A DNA stretch of 62,911 nucleotides from Hyphomicrobiales bacterium (lineage in GTDB: Bacteria > Pseudomonadota > Alphaproteobacteria > Rhizobiales > Rhizobiaceae), in assembly GCA_900472925.1 (NCBI GenBank), contig UCJU01000010.1, positions 18,142-81,052 of the forward strand. The letters run 5' to 3'. The notes beneath the pieces were generated by a model. It was not told the origin of the DNA, did no database searches, and was given only the letters and a program-made list of their open reading frames with translations. Positions within the stretch are counted from its first letter, which is position 1, and each line of letters begins with the position of its first letter. The position numbers were made by a program, and so were the translations under genes. This document shows, one piece after another, positions 54,798 through 62,911 of the stretch.

Positions 54798-55592
54798 ATG
54801 GCAGCCACCGTTTCCGAAACAGTCGATGCGTTTCATCGCGGCCGCTTCCAGATTTTACAGCCAAAGGGCAGGGGCCACAGGGCCGGCATGGATGCCATGC
54901 TTCTGGCCTCTCTCGTGGCCGATGACATGCCGTGTCGCGTCGCCGATCTGGGTGCTGGTGCCGGTGCCGCAGGCATGGCGGTGGCGTCACGTCTGTCAAA
55001 AGCTGAGGTCACGCTGTTTGAGTTTTCACCGGAAATGGTCGATTTTGCGCAGCGAAGTCTGCTGCTCCCAGCAAATGCCGGTCTTGCAAATCGCATTCGC
55101 GTCCAACAAGCCGATGTCACCCTGCGTGCCAATGCCCGCAGGGAAGCGGGGCTGCTCGACAATTATTTCCACCACGTCATCATGAACCCGCCCTACAATG
55201 ACGCGGGCGACCGTAAGACACCCGATGCGCTGAAGGCCGCAGCTCATGCCATGACGGACGATCTGTTCGAAAACTGGCTGAGAACCGCCGCCGCCATCAT
55301 GATGGCGGGCGGCCAGCTCTCCCTCATTGCCCGCCCACAATCGATAGCCGATATCATCGCTGCTTGCGGTCGCCGTTTCGGTGGGCTTGAAATCACCCTC
55401 ATCCATCCAAGGACAGGTGAAGACGCGGTACGCGTGCTCGTCACCGCCATCAAAGGCTCGCGCGCGCGCCTCACGTTCCGCGCGCCGCTGACCATGCACG
55501 GGGATGACAGTCACGCATTTTTGCCAGCGGTGGATGATTTGGGCAACGGGCGGTCAGGGTATGGCCGCAATGATGCATGGCGCCGGACGTAA
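54798..55592 (+). CDS. SAM-dependent N6-adenine-type methyltransferase (TrmN6-like)
   Basis: This is a 264-residue methyltransferase with FQILQPKGRGHRAGMDAMLL (about residues 16-35), the SAM motif VADLGAGAGAAGMAVA (about 47-62) and the catalytic NPPYND (about 133-138). This arrangement matches the tRNA1(Val) adenine37-N6 methyltransferase group (TrmN6/YfiC). RNA target is inferred from the family only. It follows the DUF2007 gene on the same strand. Confidence 0.84.
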   Translation: MAATVSETVDAFHRGRFQILQPKGRGHRAGMDAMLLASLVADDMPCRVADLGAGAGAAGMAVASRLSKAEVTLFEFSPEMVDFAQRSLLLPANAGLANRIRVQQADVTLRANARREAGLLDNYFHHVIMNPPYNDAGDRKTPDALKAAAHAMTDDLFENWLRTAAAIMMAGGQLSLIARPQSIADIIAACGRRFGGLEITLIHPRTGEDAVRVLVTAIKGSRARLTFRAPLTMHGDDSHAFLPAVDDLGNGRSGYGRNDAWRRT

Positions 55593-55697
55593 GGGAAACG
55601 CGCAAGCAGCTCCTCACCAAATTATCAGCACGCCTGCCATTGTCTTTACCCCGTCCATACCCACATCGGTTCCATCAGGAATGACGATGAGGACAAG

Positions 55698-56555
55698 ATG
55701 GCCGGATTTTTGAAGCGACTGGTGCCGAAGCGGTTTCGCAAGACGGAGCTGATCATTCCCGTGGTGCGCATGCACGGCGCGATCATGGCAGGCGGCAGTC
55801 AGTTTCGTCCCGCACTCAATCTGGCCTCCTACGCGCCGTTGCTGGACAAGGCATTCGGCATGAAGGATGCGCCTGTCGTCGCAATCACGCTGAATTCTCC
55901 CGGTGGTTCCCCGGTTCAGTCGCGGATGATCTACAATCGCATCCGCCAACTCGCCGAAGAAAAAAACAAGAAGGTTTTGATCTTTGTGGAAGATGTGGCT
56001 GCATCCGGCGGCTACATGATTGCGCTGGCGGGTGATGAGATCATTGCCGATCCCACCTCCATCGTAGGCTCCATCGGCGTTGTCTCCGGCGGCTTCGGTT
56101 TCCCGGAAATGCTGAAGAAGATTGGCGTCGAGCGCCGCGTCTACACGGCGGGCCAGAACAAGGCGATCCTCGATCCCTTCCAGCCGGAAAAGGAAGGCGA
56201 TATCGAATATCTGAAGTCGCTTCAGCTCGAAATCCACAATGTTTTCATAGATATGGTCAAGCTGCGTCGTGGCTCAAAACTGAAGGACGATCCGGCGATC
56301 TTCTCCGGCCTGTTCTGGACCGGCATGCGCGGTCTCGATCTCGGCCTGATCGATGGTTTGGGCGATATGCGCGATGTCCTGCGCCGCCGTTACGGTGACA
56401 AGGTCAAGCTGCAACTCGTCAGCGGTGCGCGCAATTTCTTCGGCAAGAAGCTGCCGGGCGTCGATCTCCATGCGCAGTCGATCGCCGCATCCGCTGCCTC
56501 AGGGCTTGCGGAAGTAGCGGAAGAAAAGGCATTGTGGGCCCGTTACGGATTTTGA
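55698..56555 (+). CDS. S49 family serine peptidase (SohB/SppA-like)
   Basis: This 285-residue protein resembles the short form of signal peptide peptidase A. SPGG (67-70) and the nucleophile Ser103 in VAASGGYMIA are present, with GSIGVVSGG (about 124-132). A lysine near residue 155 (QNKAILDPF) fits the dyad base. No strong N-terminal membrane helix is seen (MAGFLKRLVPKRFRK is basic), so membrane attachment is uncertain. GAGGA precedes the ATG. A small membrane protein gene follows 14 bases on. Confidence 0.86.
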   Translation: MAGFLKRLVPKRFRKTELIIPVVRMHGAIMAGGSQFRPALNLASYAPLLDKAFGMKDAPVVAITLNSPGGSPVQSRMIYNRIRQLAEEKNKKVLIFVEDVAASGGYMIALAGDEIIADPTSIVGSIGVVSGGFGFPEMLKKIGVERRVYTAGQNKAILDPFQPEKEGDIEYLKSLQLEIHNVFIDMVKLRRGSKLKDDPAIFSGLFWTGMRGLDLGLIDGLGDMRDVLRRRYGDKVKLQLVSGARNFFGKKLPGVDLHAQSIAASAASGLAEVAEEKALWARYGF

Positions 56556-56569
56556 TGGACAAACGATAA

Positions 56570-56764
56570 ATGGCCCAATTGATAACGCTCGCCCTCCTCG
56601 TGTTCGGGGCGATCATTCTTTACAAACGCTTCGTTGGCGATGCGCGGAAATTGTCCGAGAAAACCAAAAGGCAGGAAAAGGAGCGTGAGACCGGCGCCAC
56701 CGGCACGCTGATCAAAGATCCCACGACGGGCGAATATCGCGTGAAAAAGGAAGACGAGGTTTAA
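56570..56764 (+). CDS. Small membrane protein of unknown function
   Basis: This is a 64-residue protein with an N-terminal membrane helix (about residues 4-20, LITLALLVFGAIILYKR). A strongly charged tail (KLSEKTKRQEKERE) and a C-terminal LIKDPTTGEYRVKKED follow. It has 14 bases between it and the S49 peptidase and is likely cotranscribed with it. Family members are known to sit beside the peptidase in related bacteria, as I recall, but function is not established. Confidence 0.7.
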   Translation: MAQLITLALLVFGAIILYKRFVGDARKLSEKTKRQEKERETGATGTLIKDPTTGEYRVKKEDEV

Positions 56765-56782
56765 CCCTTGTCGTAGCCGCCG

Positions 56783-58699
56783 CTACCAGCCGCCGCCTCC
56801 ACCACCGCCGCCGCCAGACCCGGACGAGCCGCCGCCAGAGAAGCTGGAGGAGGAAGATGAGCTTGTCTGCTGCGGAATTGTGGACGCAATGGTCGAGGCG
56901 ATGGAGGAGGAAAAGCCGCCGATGCGGGTTCCGAAATCGCTATAGTTGCCGCTGTACCATCCCGGCGAATAGTCTCCCGCCTTCGCATCTGCCAGCCACG
57001 TCTCGAACGCCTCGCTCCAGGGCTTTTCCACGCCAAGGGCCACAGCGTAGGGCAGCAGCGTCTCGAAATGCTGCGGCGACATCTGCGGCGCGCCCTGCAT
57101 GTTCATCCGGTCTTTCTCCGCCACAGTCAGATAAAGCCGAAGGCCCTCAATACCGTCCATCAGCTTGCGGCCCAGGGGCGTTGGCGCGCCCATCAGCATG
57201 ACGAAGACCACGTTTGTGGTGATGATACCGGCAACGGACATGATGGCAGGCAATTGCAGCGCTTCGAGCTTTTCCAGCGAAAAGACGGTCATCACGCCGG
57301 CAGTACCGGAGATCAGCACGGACGCCACCAGCGCCAGAACAACGATCATTCCGATGCGCTTGAGCAGAGAGCCACCCCGCGTCAAAGATTTCCCGAAGGC
57401 GAATGCAAAAACCGTTCCGACAAAGGACAGTATGCCGATGAAAAAGGTCGCAAAAAGGGCCTCCGGTTCGAAATTACCAAAGAACAAAACAGCGATGACG
57501 ATGAAGAAGGATAGGAAGAAGCCTGAGACCGCAAAGCCGACATTCTCGCGATAGTATTTACCACTATGTTCGGTTTCGATGGATTTGCTGAAGGCATTAC
57601 CGAGCGATACGACCCGCGATCCGTTTTTCTTGTTGATCTCGAATGCCATGCCCGGTTCATCGACCGTATTGATGATCTTTGCCTCACCCGCCTGTAGCTT
57701 TCCCTGGATTGGCTTGTCGGTGCGGCGAATGATGAGCGAATTCTTCAGATCGTCCAGCACCACATAGCCTTTGACCGCAAGGTTGAGCGATGCTGCGGAA
57801 AACGCTGTCCAGCCATTATCGGAAAACCCGTGATTATCGACATAGTTGACGAGCGCTGGTGATAACCCTTCCGGCGCATCCCAACGCGGCACGATGATGC
57901 CCTTGGCGGGATCGCGGCCAATGGCTGACCAGGCGCGGTAATAATAAACCAGAATGAGAATAAAGCCGGAAACACCCAGCACCGAACCCAAATGGTCCTT
58001 CAACCACCAGCTCCGCGCCTGCGCAGCCGTCGGCGCGTCGATCGCACCCTTCGGCAGCTTCACTGCAATCGTCATGCCTTCGCCTTGGTAGAAAGGACGT
58101 GTGGAGGCGAAGAAGACCTCGTTGCCCTCGGTCATGACGCGGGCATCCTTGCCCTTCGCGCCGGGAGCTCCGGTGAAAACGGCAGTGTCGGTCGGCCTCA
58201 CGCCCTGCGGCAGGGAAACGGTGGCCGAGATATCGCGCATGGCAAACTGCCAGCCATTGCCGGTCACGTTCCAGGTCAGCTCGTCGTAACCATCGAAATA
58301 GCGGATCTGCCGGTTGGTGGTGTAAGTGATCTGAAACACATGGTCGCCGGTGGACAGAAAGCGGTTGGAACTGCCGGTATAGATGCGAATGCCGCCATCG
58401 ATGCTTTCAGTGCGCCAGTTCTCCGGCGAACCATCCCGCTCCACCGAGACAACATCAAAGCCGACCTTGGTGCGGTTGCCGTTTCTGTCCAGCGCATAGA
58501 GCGGAAAATCGCGGAAAATACCGCGCTTGATCCGTTCCCCTTCCGCGCGCGCCGTGATCGTCTCCGTCACCGTCAGCTCACCGCTTCTGGCGACATCCAC
58601 GACGGAATGGTACGAGCTGATAAACTCCTCAGCCGCCGCGGGCAGGGCGACAGCCAAGAAGACGAACAGTGCGAGATATCTTGCAGCGATGGTCTTCAA
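56783..58699 (-). CDS. DUF2207 membrane protein with Gly/Ser-rich C-terminus
   Basis: This 638-residue protein has a signal peptide (about residues 1-23, ending PAAAEE), an extracytoplasmic DUF2207 domain (about 25-235) and a first membrane helix (about 238-258). Three or four further helices lie at about 395-510. The C-terminus is rich in Ser and Gly and ends in a glycine run (SGGGSSGSGGGGGGGGGW), as in many DUF2207 proteins that pair with LemA. The start is TTG at 58699. It follows aroA by 19 bases on the same strand. The function is unknown; a role at the envelope is likely. Confidence 0.83.
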   Translation of the reverse strand: MKTIAARYLALFVFLAVALPAAAEEFISSYHSVVDVARSGELTVTETITARAEGERIKRGIFRDFPLYALDRNGNRTKVGFDVVSVERDGSPENWRTESIDGGIRIYTGSSNRFLSTGDHVFQITYTTNRQIRYFDGYDELTWNVTGNGWQFAMRDISATVSLPQGVRPTDTAVFTGAPGAKGKDARVMTEGNEVFFASTRPFYQGEGMTIAVKLPKGAIDAPTAAQARSWWLKDHLGSVLGVSGFILILVYYYRAWSAIGRDPAKGIIVPRWDAPEGLSPALVNYVDNHGFSDNGWTAFSAASLNLAVKGYVVLDDLKNSLIIRRTDKPIQGKLQAGEAKIINTVDEPGMAFEINKKNGSRVVSLGNAFSKSIETEHSGKYYRENVGFAVSGFFLSFFIVIAVLFFGNFEPEALFATFFIGILSFVGTVFAFAFGKSLTRGGSLLKRIGMIVVLALVASVLISGTAGVMTVFSLEKLEALQLPAIMSVAGIITTNVVFVMLMGAPTPLGRKLMDGIEGLRLYLTVAEKDRMNMQGAPQMSPQHFETLLPYAVALGVEKPWSEAFETWLADAKAGDYSPGWYSGNYSDFGTRIGGFSSSIASTIASTIPQQTSSSSSSSFSGGGSSGSGGGGGGGGGW

Positions 58700-58718
58700 G
58701 CGCGGCCCTTTCTGAGCG

Positions 58719-59981
58719 TCAGTCCTGTCCGGTTTCGCTGTAGCTTACACCCAGCGATGCAAGTGCCTTCCAGTAGCCGGGATAGGTCTTGCCGACACAA
58801 GCCGGGTTCTGAATGGCAATGCCGCCGGTCTTCAGGCCCGCCAGCGCAAAGCTCATGGCAATGCGATGATCGTGGAAGGTATCGATGGAGGCATTCACCG
58901 TCTGTCCCGCCAGAGCAGGATCGGCATGAACGATCAGGTCGTCGCCGTCCTCATGCGCCAGACCATCCCTGATCTGGTTGAGGCCGAGCGACAAAGCCCG
59001 GATGCGGTCGCATTCCTTCACGCGCAGATTGGCAATGCCGACGAAACGTACCGGCGTGTTGTTGTAGGCGGCCAGAACCGCAATCGTCGGAACGGCATCC
59101 TGCATCTGACTGCCATCGATTTCGGCGGGCAGATCGGGAAACTGCGCCATGATAGCATAGGCCTTGGCATCCGGCTGGGTGAAGGCTTCCGCTGGTGTGC
59201 CGATGTCGATCTGGCCGCCCGTCAGCAGTTCCGCGCCCCAGAGATAGGTGGCGGCAGACGCATCCGGCTCAATGTGGAAATCGGTCGCCTTATAGCCCGT
59301 CGGATGCACGCGCCAGATGGCGTTGCTGACCCGCTCCACCTTGGCACCGAAGGCTTCCATAGCCGAAACCGTCAGGTCGATATAGCCCTTCGCGCCGATG
59401 TCTTCACCGGCCAGAATGATGTCCAATGGCTGCTCTCCGCAGGGTGCTGCCATCAGAAGTGCTGATACATACTGGCTGGAAAGATTGGCGTCGATGGTGA
59501 CGCTCTCTTTCGCAAAGCCCTTGCCATTGCCCTTCACCGTCACCGGTGGGCAGCCGGTTGGCGCTTGCGCATCGATGCCGAGTGCCATCAATGCATCCAC
59601 CAGCGGCTGGATCGGCCGCTTGCGCATATGCTCGTCGCCATCGACAACCACCGTGCCGTTGACGGATGCCACAGCGGCGGTAAGGAAGCGCGTTGCGGTA
59701 CCTGCATTGCCGAGGAAAAGCGGCTTGTCCGGTGCGGTCAGCACGCCATCGCTTTCCACCACGAAACTCGTCGCATCAGGTTCGGTCACCTTTACGCCCA
59801 TGGCGCGCAGGGCTTGCGCCATATAAAGCGTGTCATCGCTTTTCAGCGCGCCGGTCAGCACGCTTTTTCCCTTGGCGAGACCGGCCAGCAGCAACACGCG
59901 GTTGGTGATGGATTTGGAGCCGGGCGGCTCCACTTTGCCGGAAAGCGGATGGTTTGGTGGTGTAATGGTCAGTTCGATCAT
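58719..59981 (-). CDS. aroA: 3-phosphoshikimate 1-carboxyvinyltransferase (EPSP synthase)
   Basis: EPSP synthase joins shikimate 3-phosphate and PEP in the aromatic pathway. The 420-residue protein has PPGSKSITNR (19-28), GNAGTATRF (91-99), SSQYVSALL (about 167-175), RVKECDR (about 326-332) and HDHRIAM (about 372-378). The GNAGTA block resembles class I enzymes, but Pro101 of the E. coli enzyme corresponds to Phe99 here. Known rhizobial aroA genes usually sit by cmk and rpsA and are of class II type; this one lies between lemA and a DUF2207 gene, so it may be a second copy. Confidence 0.88.
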   Translation of the reverse strand: MIELTITPPNHPLSGKVEPPGSKSITNRVLLLAGLAKGKSVLTGALKSDDTLYMAQALRAMGVKVTEPDATSFVVESDGVLTAPDKPLFLGNAGTATRFLTAAVASVNGTVVVDGDEHMRKRPIQPLVDALMALGIDAQAPTGCPPVTVKGNGKGFAKESVTIDANLSSQYVSALLMAAPCGEQPLDIILAGEDIGAKGYIDLTVSAMEAFGAKVERVSNAIWRVHPTGYKATDFHIEPDASAATYLWGAELLTGGQIDIGTPAEAFTQPDAKAYAIMAQFPDLPAEIDGSQMQDAVPTIAVLAAYNNTPVRFVGIANLRVKECDRIRALSLGLNQIRDGLAHEDGDDLIVHADPALAGQTVNASIDTFHDHRIAMSFALAGLKTGGIAIQNPACVGKTYPGYWKALASLGVSYSETGQD

Positions 59982-60022
59982 GGCTTTATCGTTTCTCGAC
60001 CAGCTGGTGCCGGTACGTTAGC

Positions 60023-60574
60023 TTAGAATTTCGCAGAAGGAACGGCGCGGTCCGCCTCGTTGGTGATCTCGAAAAACGGTGCTTTGACAAAGCCGAAATT
60101 GCGCGCCACGAGGTTGGACGGAAAGCTCTCCACCTTGACGTTCAGGTCCCGTGCCGAGCCGTTGTAATAGCGGCGAGACATCTGGATTTCGCCCTCGATG
60201 GTCTCAAGCGATTTTTGCAAATCCAGAAAACCCTGATTGGCCTTGAGATCAGGATAGGCTTCCGCCAGCGCAAACAGCTTGCCCAGCGCCTGGGAGAGCA
60301 ACCCTTCCGCCTGCGCACGCCCCTCGACATCTCCAGCCGGCACGGCCTGCGCGCGGTTGCGCATCGCGACCACCTCCTCGAAGGTGCTCTTCTCGTGCGC
60401 GGCATAGCCTTTGACGGTTTCGATCAGGTTGGGAATGAGATCGGCACGGCGCTTCAACTGCACATCGATGCCGGACCACGCCTCTTCCACCATCTGCCGC
60501 GCTTTGACGAGACCGTTGTAAATGAAGACGACATAGACGACGAGTACGACGACGATGGCAAGCGCCAGATACAT
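60023..60574 (-). CDS. lemA: LemA family protein
   Basis: This 183-residue protein has a single N-terminal membrane helix (about residues 2-21) and a long helical LemA domain with VEEAWSGIDVQLKRRADLIP (about 34-53) and NLIETVKGYAAHE (about 54-66). LemA proteins face the cytoplasm in some species and are of uncertain role; they often occur with DUF2207 or TPM-domain proteins. Here aroA lies between lemA and the DUF2207 gene. It is 38 bases behind the hydrolase gene upstream. Confidence 0.92.
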   Translation of the reverse strand: MYLALAIVVVLVVYVVFIYNGLVKARQMVEEAWSGIDVQLKRRADLIPNLIETVKGYAAHEKSTFEEVVAMRNRAQAVPAGDVEGRAQAEGLLSQALGKLFALAEAYPDLKANQGFLDLQKSLETIEGEIQMSRRYYNGSARDLNVKVESFPSNLVARNFGFVKAPFFEITNEADRAVPSAKF

Positions 60575-60611
60575 TCAACAAAATCCTCAAGTTGCGGCAG
60601 GCCACAGGACC

Positions 60612-61775
60612 TTATTCATCCCGGTTGCTTTTGTCATCCGAAACAGTCTGCGGCAAGAGGTCGAAATTCGCCATCAGCAGCCTGCACGGTTTATGTTCGT
60701 CCTCCTGGCAGGTCTTCAGTGCCTGACGCCTTGCGCGGTCGCTGATTCCGCGTCCCCAGTTCGAGTGCAGCCGTCCGGTTCCATCCTCAGCGATTGCAAG
60801 CGCCCGCTCGGCCGTTTCCTGTTCAAGATAGCGGTCGAGATCCTGCTGCTGTTGCTGCGTCAGCCGTGCTCGAAGGTTTGCGGTGGCGGCTTCATCCCAT
60901 GTGGGCAGACCGTTCTGCCGTAAAAACGCATCGATGATCGGATGGAGTGCGGATCGGCCCTGCGCCGAAAAGAACAGCTGATGCCCGTTGATATCCATTG
61001 GCGGGAGAATTTTGGCCGTCGCGGACCCACCATGCGCTTTCCAGGCTTTTGTCATGTCATCGACGAAGTCCTGCCCGAACCAGGGGTCGTTCTGCGCATA
61101 GACCCAAAGCTGCGGCATGCGCGCCGCATCGGCATAAGCCCCGATGGTGTCGATCAGGTCCGCGCGATACGGTTGGCAATCATCGAAGACATGGTAGGGC
61201 AGGGGCTTGCCGCCCTCGTCGGTGCGATAGACGCCGCCTGAAACGGAGATAACCGCGGAGAGATGGACGTCCGGCCGGGCAGAGAGAGCGATCATACCAG
61301 CCCCGCCGCGCGACTGGCCGATTGCGATGACCTTGGACATATCGGCGTCGGGTCGTGCGGCTATGGCCGTCAAGGCGGCCTGGAGATCGTCGGCATCATG
61401 GCGCAAAAGCTGCGCCAGCGTCGGGTCTTTACAAGTCCCGCCGGCCTGGTTCACCACCCCGTCGGAATTACCGTGTCCGCGGCGCAGAACCGCGACGGCC
61501 AGATAACCGCGCGCGGCAAAATCCAGCGCCCAGTTGCCAAGCTCTTCCTGCGCAGAGAGTTTTTCGGGCGTCTCGCTGGAGCCATGGGTGATCAGCACGA
61601 CAGGCAGGCGCCCCGCCACATCCGGCTTGGCAATGAAGGCTTCCAGTCCCATCGGAACACCATTAATTTTGGTGTTGATCCGGGTGGCCTCATAGATCAG
61701 AGCTGCTGCCTGCGTGTTTGTCGTTGCGGTAAAAAGAAAAAAGAAAACAACGAGAAATGGCCTGAAACATATCAT
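60612..61775 (-). CDS. Secreted alpha/beta hydrolase (dienelactone-hydrolase type)
   Basis: This is a 387-residue hydrolase with an N-terminal signal peptide (about residues 1-24, cut near TQA/AAL). The nucleophile elbow is GQSRGG (about residues 155-160, Ser in the middle). Upstream VLITHGSSETP holds the oxyanion region, and a later GHQLFF may hold the catalytic His. The C-terminal part (about 290-387) is charged and unlike the core. The substrate is unknown. It lies between glyQ and lemA on the same strand. Confidence 0.8.
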   Translation of the reverse strand: MICFRPFLVVFFFLFTATTNTQAAALIYEATRINTKINGVPMGLEAFIAKPDVAGRLPVVLITHGSSETPEKLSAQEELGNWALDFAARGYLAVAVLRRGHGNSDGVVNQAGGTCKDPTLAQLLRHDADDLQAALTAIAARPDADMSKVIAIGQSRGGAGMIALSARPDVHLSAVISVSGGVYRTDEGGKPLPYHVFDDCQPYRADLIDTIGAYADAARMPQLWVYAQNDPWFGQDFVDDMTKAWKAHGGSATAKILPPMDINGHQLFFSAQGRSALHPIIDAFLRQNGLPTWDEAATANLRARLTQQQQQDLDRYLEQETAERALAIAEDGTGRLHSNWGRGISDRARRQALKTCQEDEHKPCRLLMANFDLLPQTVSDDKSNRDE

Positions 61776-61821
61776 GACAGCGTTCGCCTGTGGTGGAGGG
61801 ACCGCTGGCGACCTTATCCCG

Positions 61822-62775
61822 TCAGGCCGCCTTATTCCAGTTCACACCACCCGCATCCGTCATCAAAAACGCCTCGCCGCAGGCCTTGGACAGCGTGCGA
61901 ACCCGCAGAATATAGCTCTGCCGCTCCGTCACGGAAATCACGCCGCGGGCATCCAGAAGGTTGAAGACGTGGGAGGCCTTGATGCACTGGTCATAGGCCG
62001 GAAACACGCATTTGTGCAGCATCTGATTGGCATTTTCGCCCGGCGCACCGGCATCCAGCAGCGCCTTGCATTCCTTCTCGGCGTCGATGAAGTGGCGATG
62101 CAGCATGGCGGTATCGGCATATTCGAAGTTATGGCGCGAATATTCCTGCTCCGCCTGCAGGAAGACATCGCCATAGGAAATCTTCTCTTCGCCCTCGCGA
62201 CCGTTGAAGTTCAGGTCGTAAACATTGTCCACGCCCTGCACATACATGGCCAGACGCTCGAGACCATAGGTCAACTCGCCTGCAACCGGAGAGCATTCGA
62301 TGCCGCAGACCTGCTGGAAGTAGGTGAACTGCGACACTTCCATGCCATCGCACCAGCATTCCCAGCCCAGACCCCAGGCACCCAGCGTCGGGCTTTCCCA
62401 ATCGTCTTCCACGAAGCGCACATCGTGCAGCAAGGGATCGAGACCGATGGCCTTTAGCGAACCGAGATACAGTTCCTGAAGATTGGAAGGGTTCGGCTTT
62501 AGAATGACCTGATACTGGTAGTAATGCTGCAACCGGTTGGGGTTTTCGCCGTAGCGACCATCGGACGGGCGGCGCGATGGCTGCACATAGGCGGCCTTCC
62601 AAGGCTTCGGCCCCAGCGCACGCAGCGTGGTCGCTGGATGGAACGTCCCCGCGCCCACTTCCATGTCATAAGGCTGCAACACCGCACAGCCCTTGTCGGC
62701 CCAGTAATTATGCAGCGTCAGGATCAGCGCCTGAAAGGAACGCTTCGGGTTCATATGGTCTGGAACGTCGGTCAT
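61822..62775 (-). CDS. glyQ: Glycyl-tRNA synthetase alpha subunit
   Basis: GlyQ is the catalytic subunit of the two-subunit bacterial glycyl-tRNA synthetase. The 317-residue protein has [20 protein letters not shown] (about residues 22-41), [16 protein letters not shown] (about 69-84) and [13 protein letters not shown] (about 136-148). The start is set at the ATG at 62775 for length, but several in-frame ATGs (62784, 62793, 62856) exist and none has a clear Shine-Dalgarno sequence. The beta subunit gene glyS is not in the window; four unrelated genes follow downstream on this strand. Confidence 0.94.
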   Translation of the reverse strand: MTDVPDHMNPKRSFQALILTLHNYWADKGCAVLQPYDMEVGAGTFHPATTLRALGPKPWKAAYVQPSRRPSDGRYGENPNRLQHYYQYQVILKPNPSNLQELYLGSLKAIGLDPLLHDVRFVEDDWESPTLGAWGLGWECWCDGMEVSQFTYFQQVCGIECSPVAGELTYGLERLAMYVQGVDNVYDLNFNGREGEEKISYGDVFLQAEQEYSRHNFEYADTAMLHRHFIDAEKECKALLDAGAPGENANQMLHKCVFPAYDQCIKASHVFNLLDARGVISVTERQSYILRVRTLSKACGEAFLMTDAGGVNWNKAA

Positions 62776-62911
62776 TGCAGTCATCACGGCCATCGATTGT
62801 TGTCGGTAAGTGCTTGCGCACTTTGGATGCGGACAGGTGCCACGGGGAAGGGCCACGGGTCAAGAACTTCTGTGGTGTCGTTGGCCTCGAGTATGCCGCT
62901 CACCCCCCTCT

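Noticed and set aside
62895..62911. A repeat at the right window edge
   Set aside because: Only about 17 bases are visible, too few to call; kept only as a remark in the edge-repeat finding.

Overview
The window looks like a chromosomal stretch of an alphaproteobacterium of the family Rhizobiaceae, most probably the Agrobacterium/Rhizobium group. The reasons are the short-form HisG with HisZ, an F0 ATP synthase operon with both b and b' subunits and no F1 genes beside it, a long-chain (probably decaprenyl) diphosphate synthase, DUF4170 and DUF2093 proteins next to lipid A genes, MutL with its own endonuclease motif, a groESL operon under CIRCE control, and palindromic intergenic elements of the RIME type. 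Most genes are housekeeping. No tRNA, rRNA, CRISPR array, prophage or transposase was seen.

Layout. 0-5 kb: hisZ-hisG, a DoxX protein, groES-groEL. 5-19 kb: chromate transporter, HAD phosphatase, ribF, ileS, a lipoprotein, tadA, a pseudouridine synthase with a very long charged tail, rsmD, a patatin, pmbA/tldE, cysQ and DUF4170. 19-26 kb: lipid A genes waaA and lpxK around a HAD phosphatase, then a small membrane protein and, on the other strand, a DUF892 protein, a DUF2093 protein and mutL. 26-29.5 kb: a PAS-PAS-receiver-receiver protein followed by a GGDEF-EAL protein, with a CtrA-like box upstream. 29.5-33.7 kb: a sugar acid operon (SDR dehydrogenase, dgoK, dgoA, SMP-30 lactonase) read away from an IclR regulator, with two operator-like palindromes between them. 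33.7-36 kb: an AT-rich patch with a non-canonical LuxR solo and a cytoplasmic NrtA/NasS-like binding protein.

36-45 kb: a cysteine-free Mrp ATPase, corA, kup, a SleB-type cell wall hydrolase and the atpI-B-E-F'-F operon. 45-56.8 kb: a chemoreceptor, rnhB, a radical SAM protein, a short glycosyltransferase, moaB-ispE, a TPR protein, a polyprenyl diphosphate synthase, DUF2007, a methyltransferase, an S49 peptidase and a small membrane protein. 56.8-62.8 kb, all on the minus strand: glyQ, a secreted alpha/beta hydrolase, lemA, an EPSP synthase and a DUF2207 membrane protein.

How the genes fit together. The sugar acid operon matches the lower De Ley-Doudoroff route (lactone to KDGal-6-phosphate to pyruvate plus glyceraldehyde 3-phosphate), except that a dehydratase is missing. 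The atp operon supplies only the membrane rotor and stator of the ATP synthase. The parts most worth a second look are the kinase-less PAS/receiver protein with its CtrA-like box and c-di-GMP partner, the LuxR solo beside an orphan NasS-like sensor, a cluster of four stem-loops upstream of rnhB, and the EPSP synthase lying between lemA and the DUF2207 gene. These are hypotheses from sequence reading only; start sites were chosen by eye from Shine-Dalgarno spacing and family habit.
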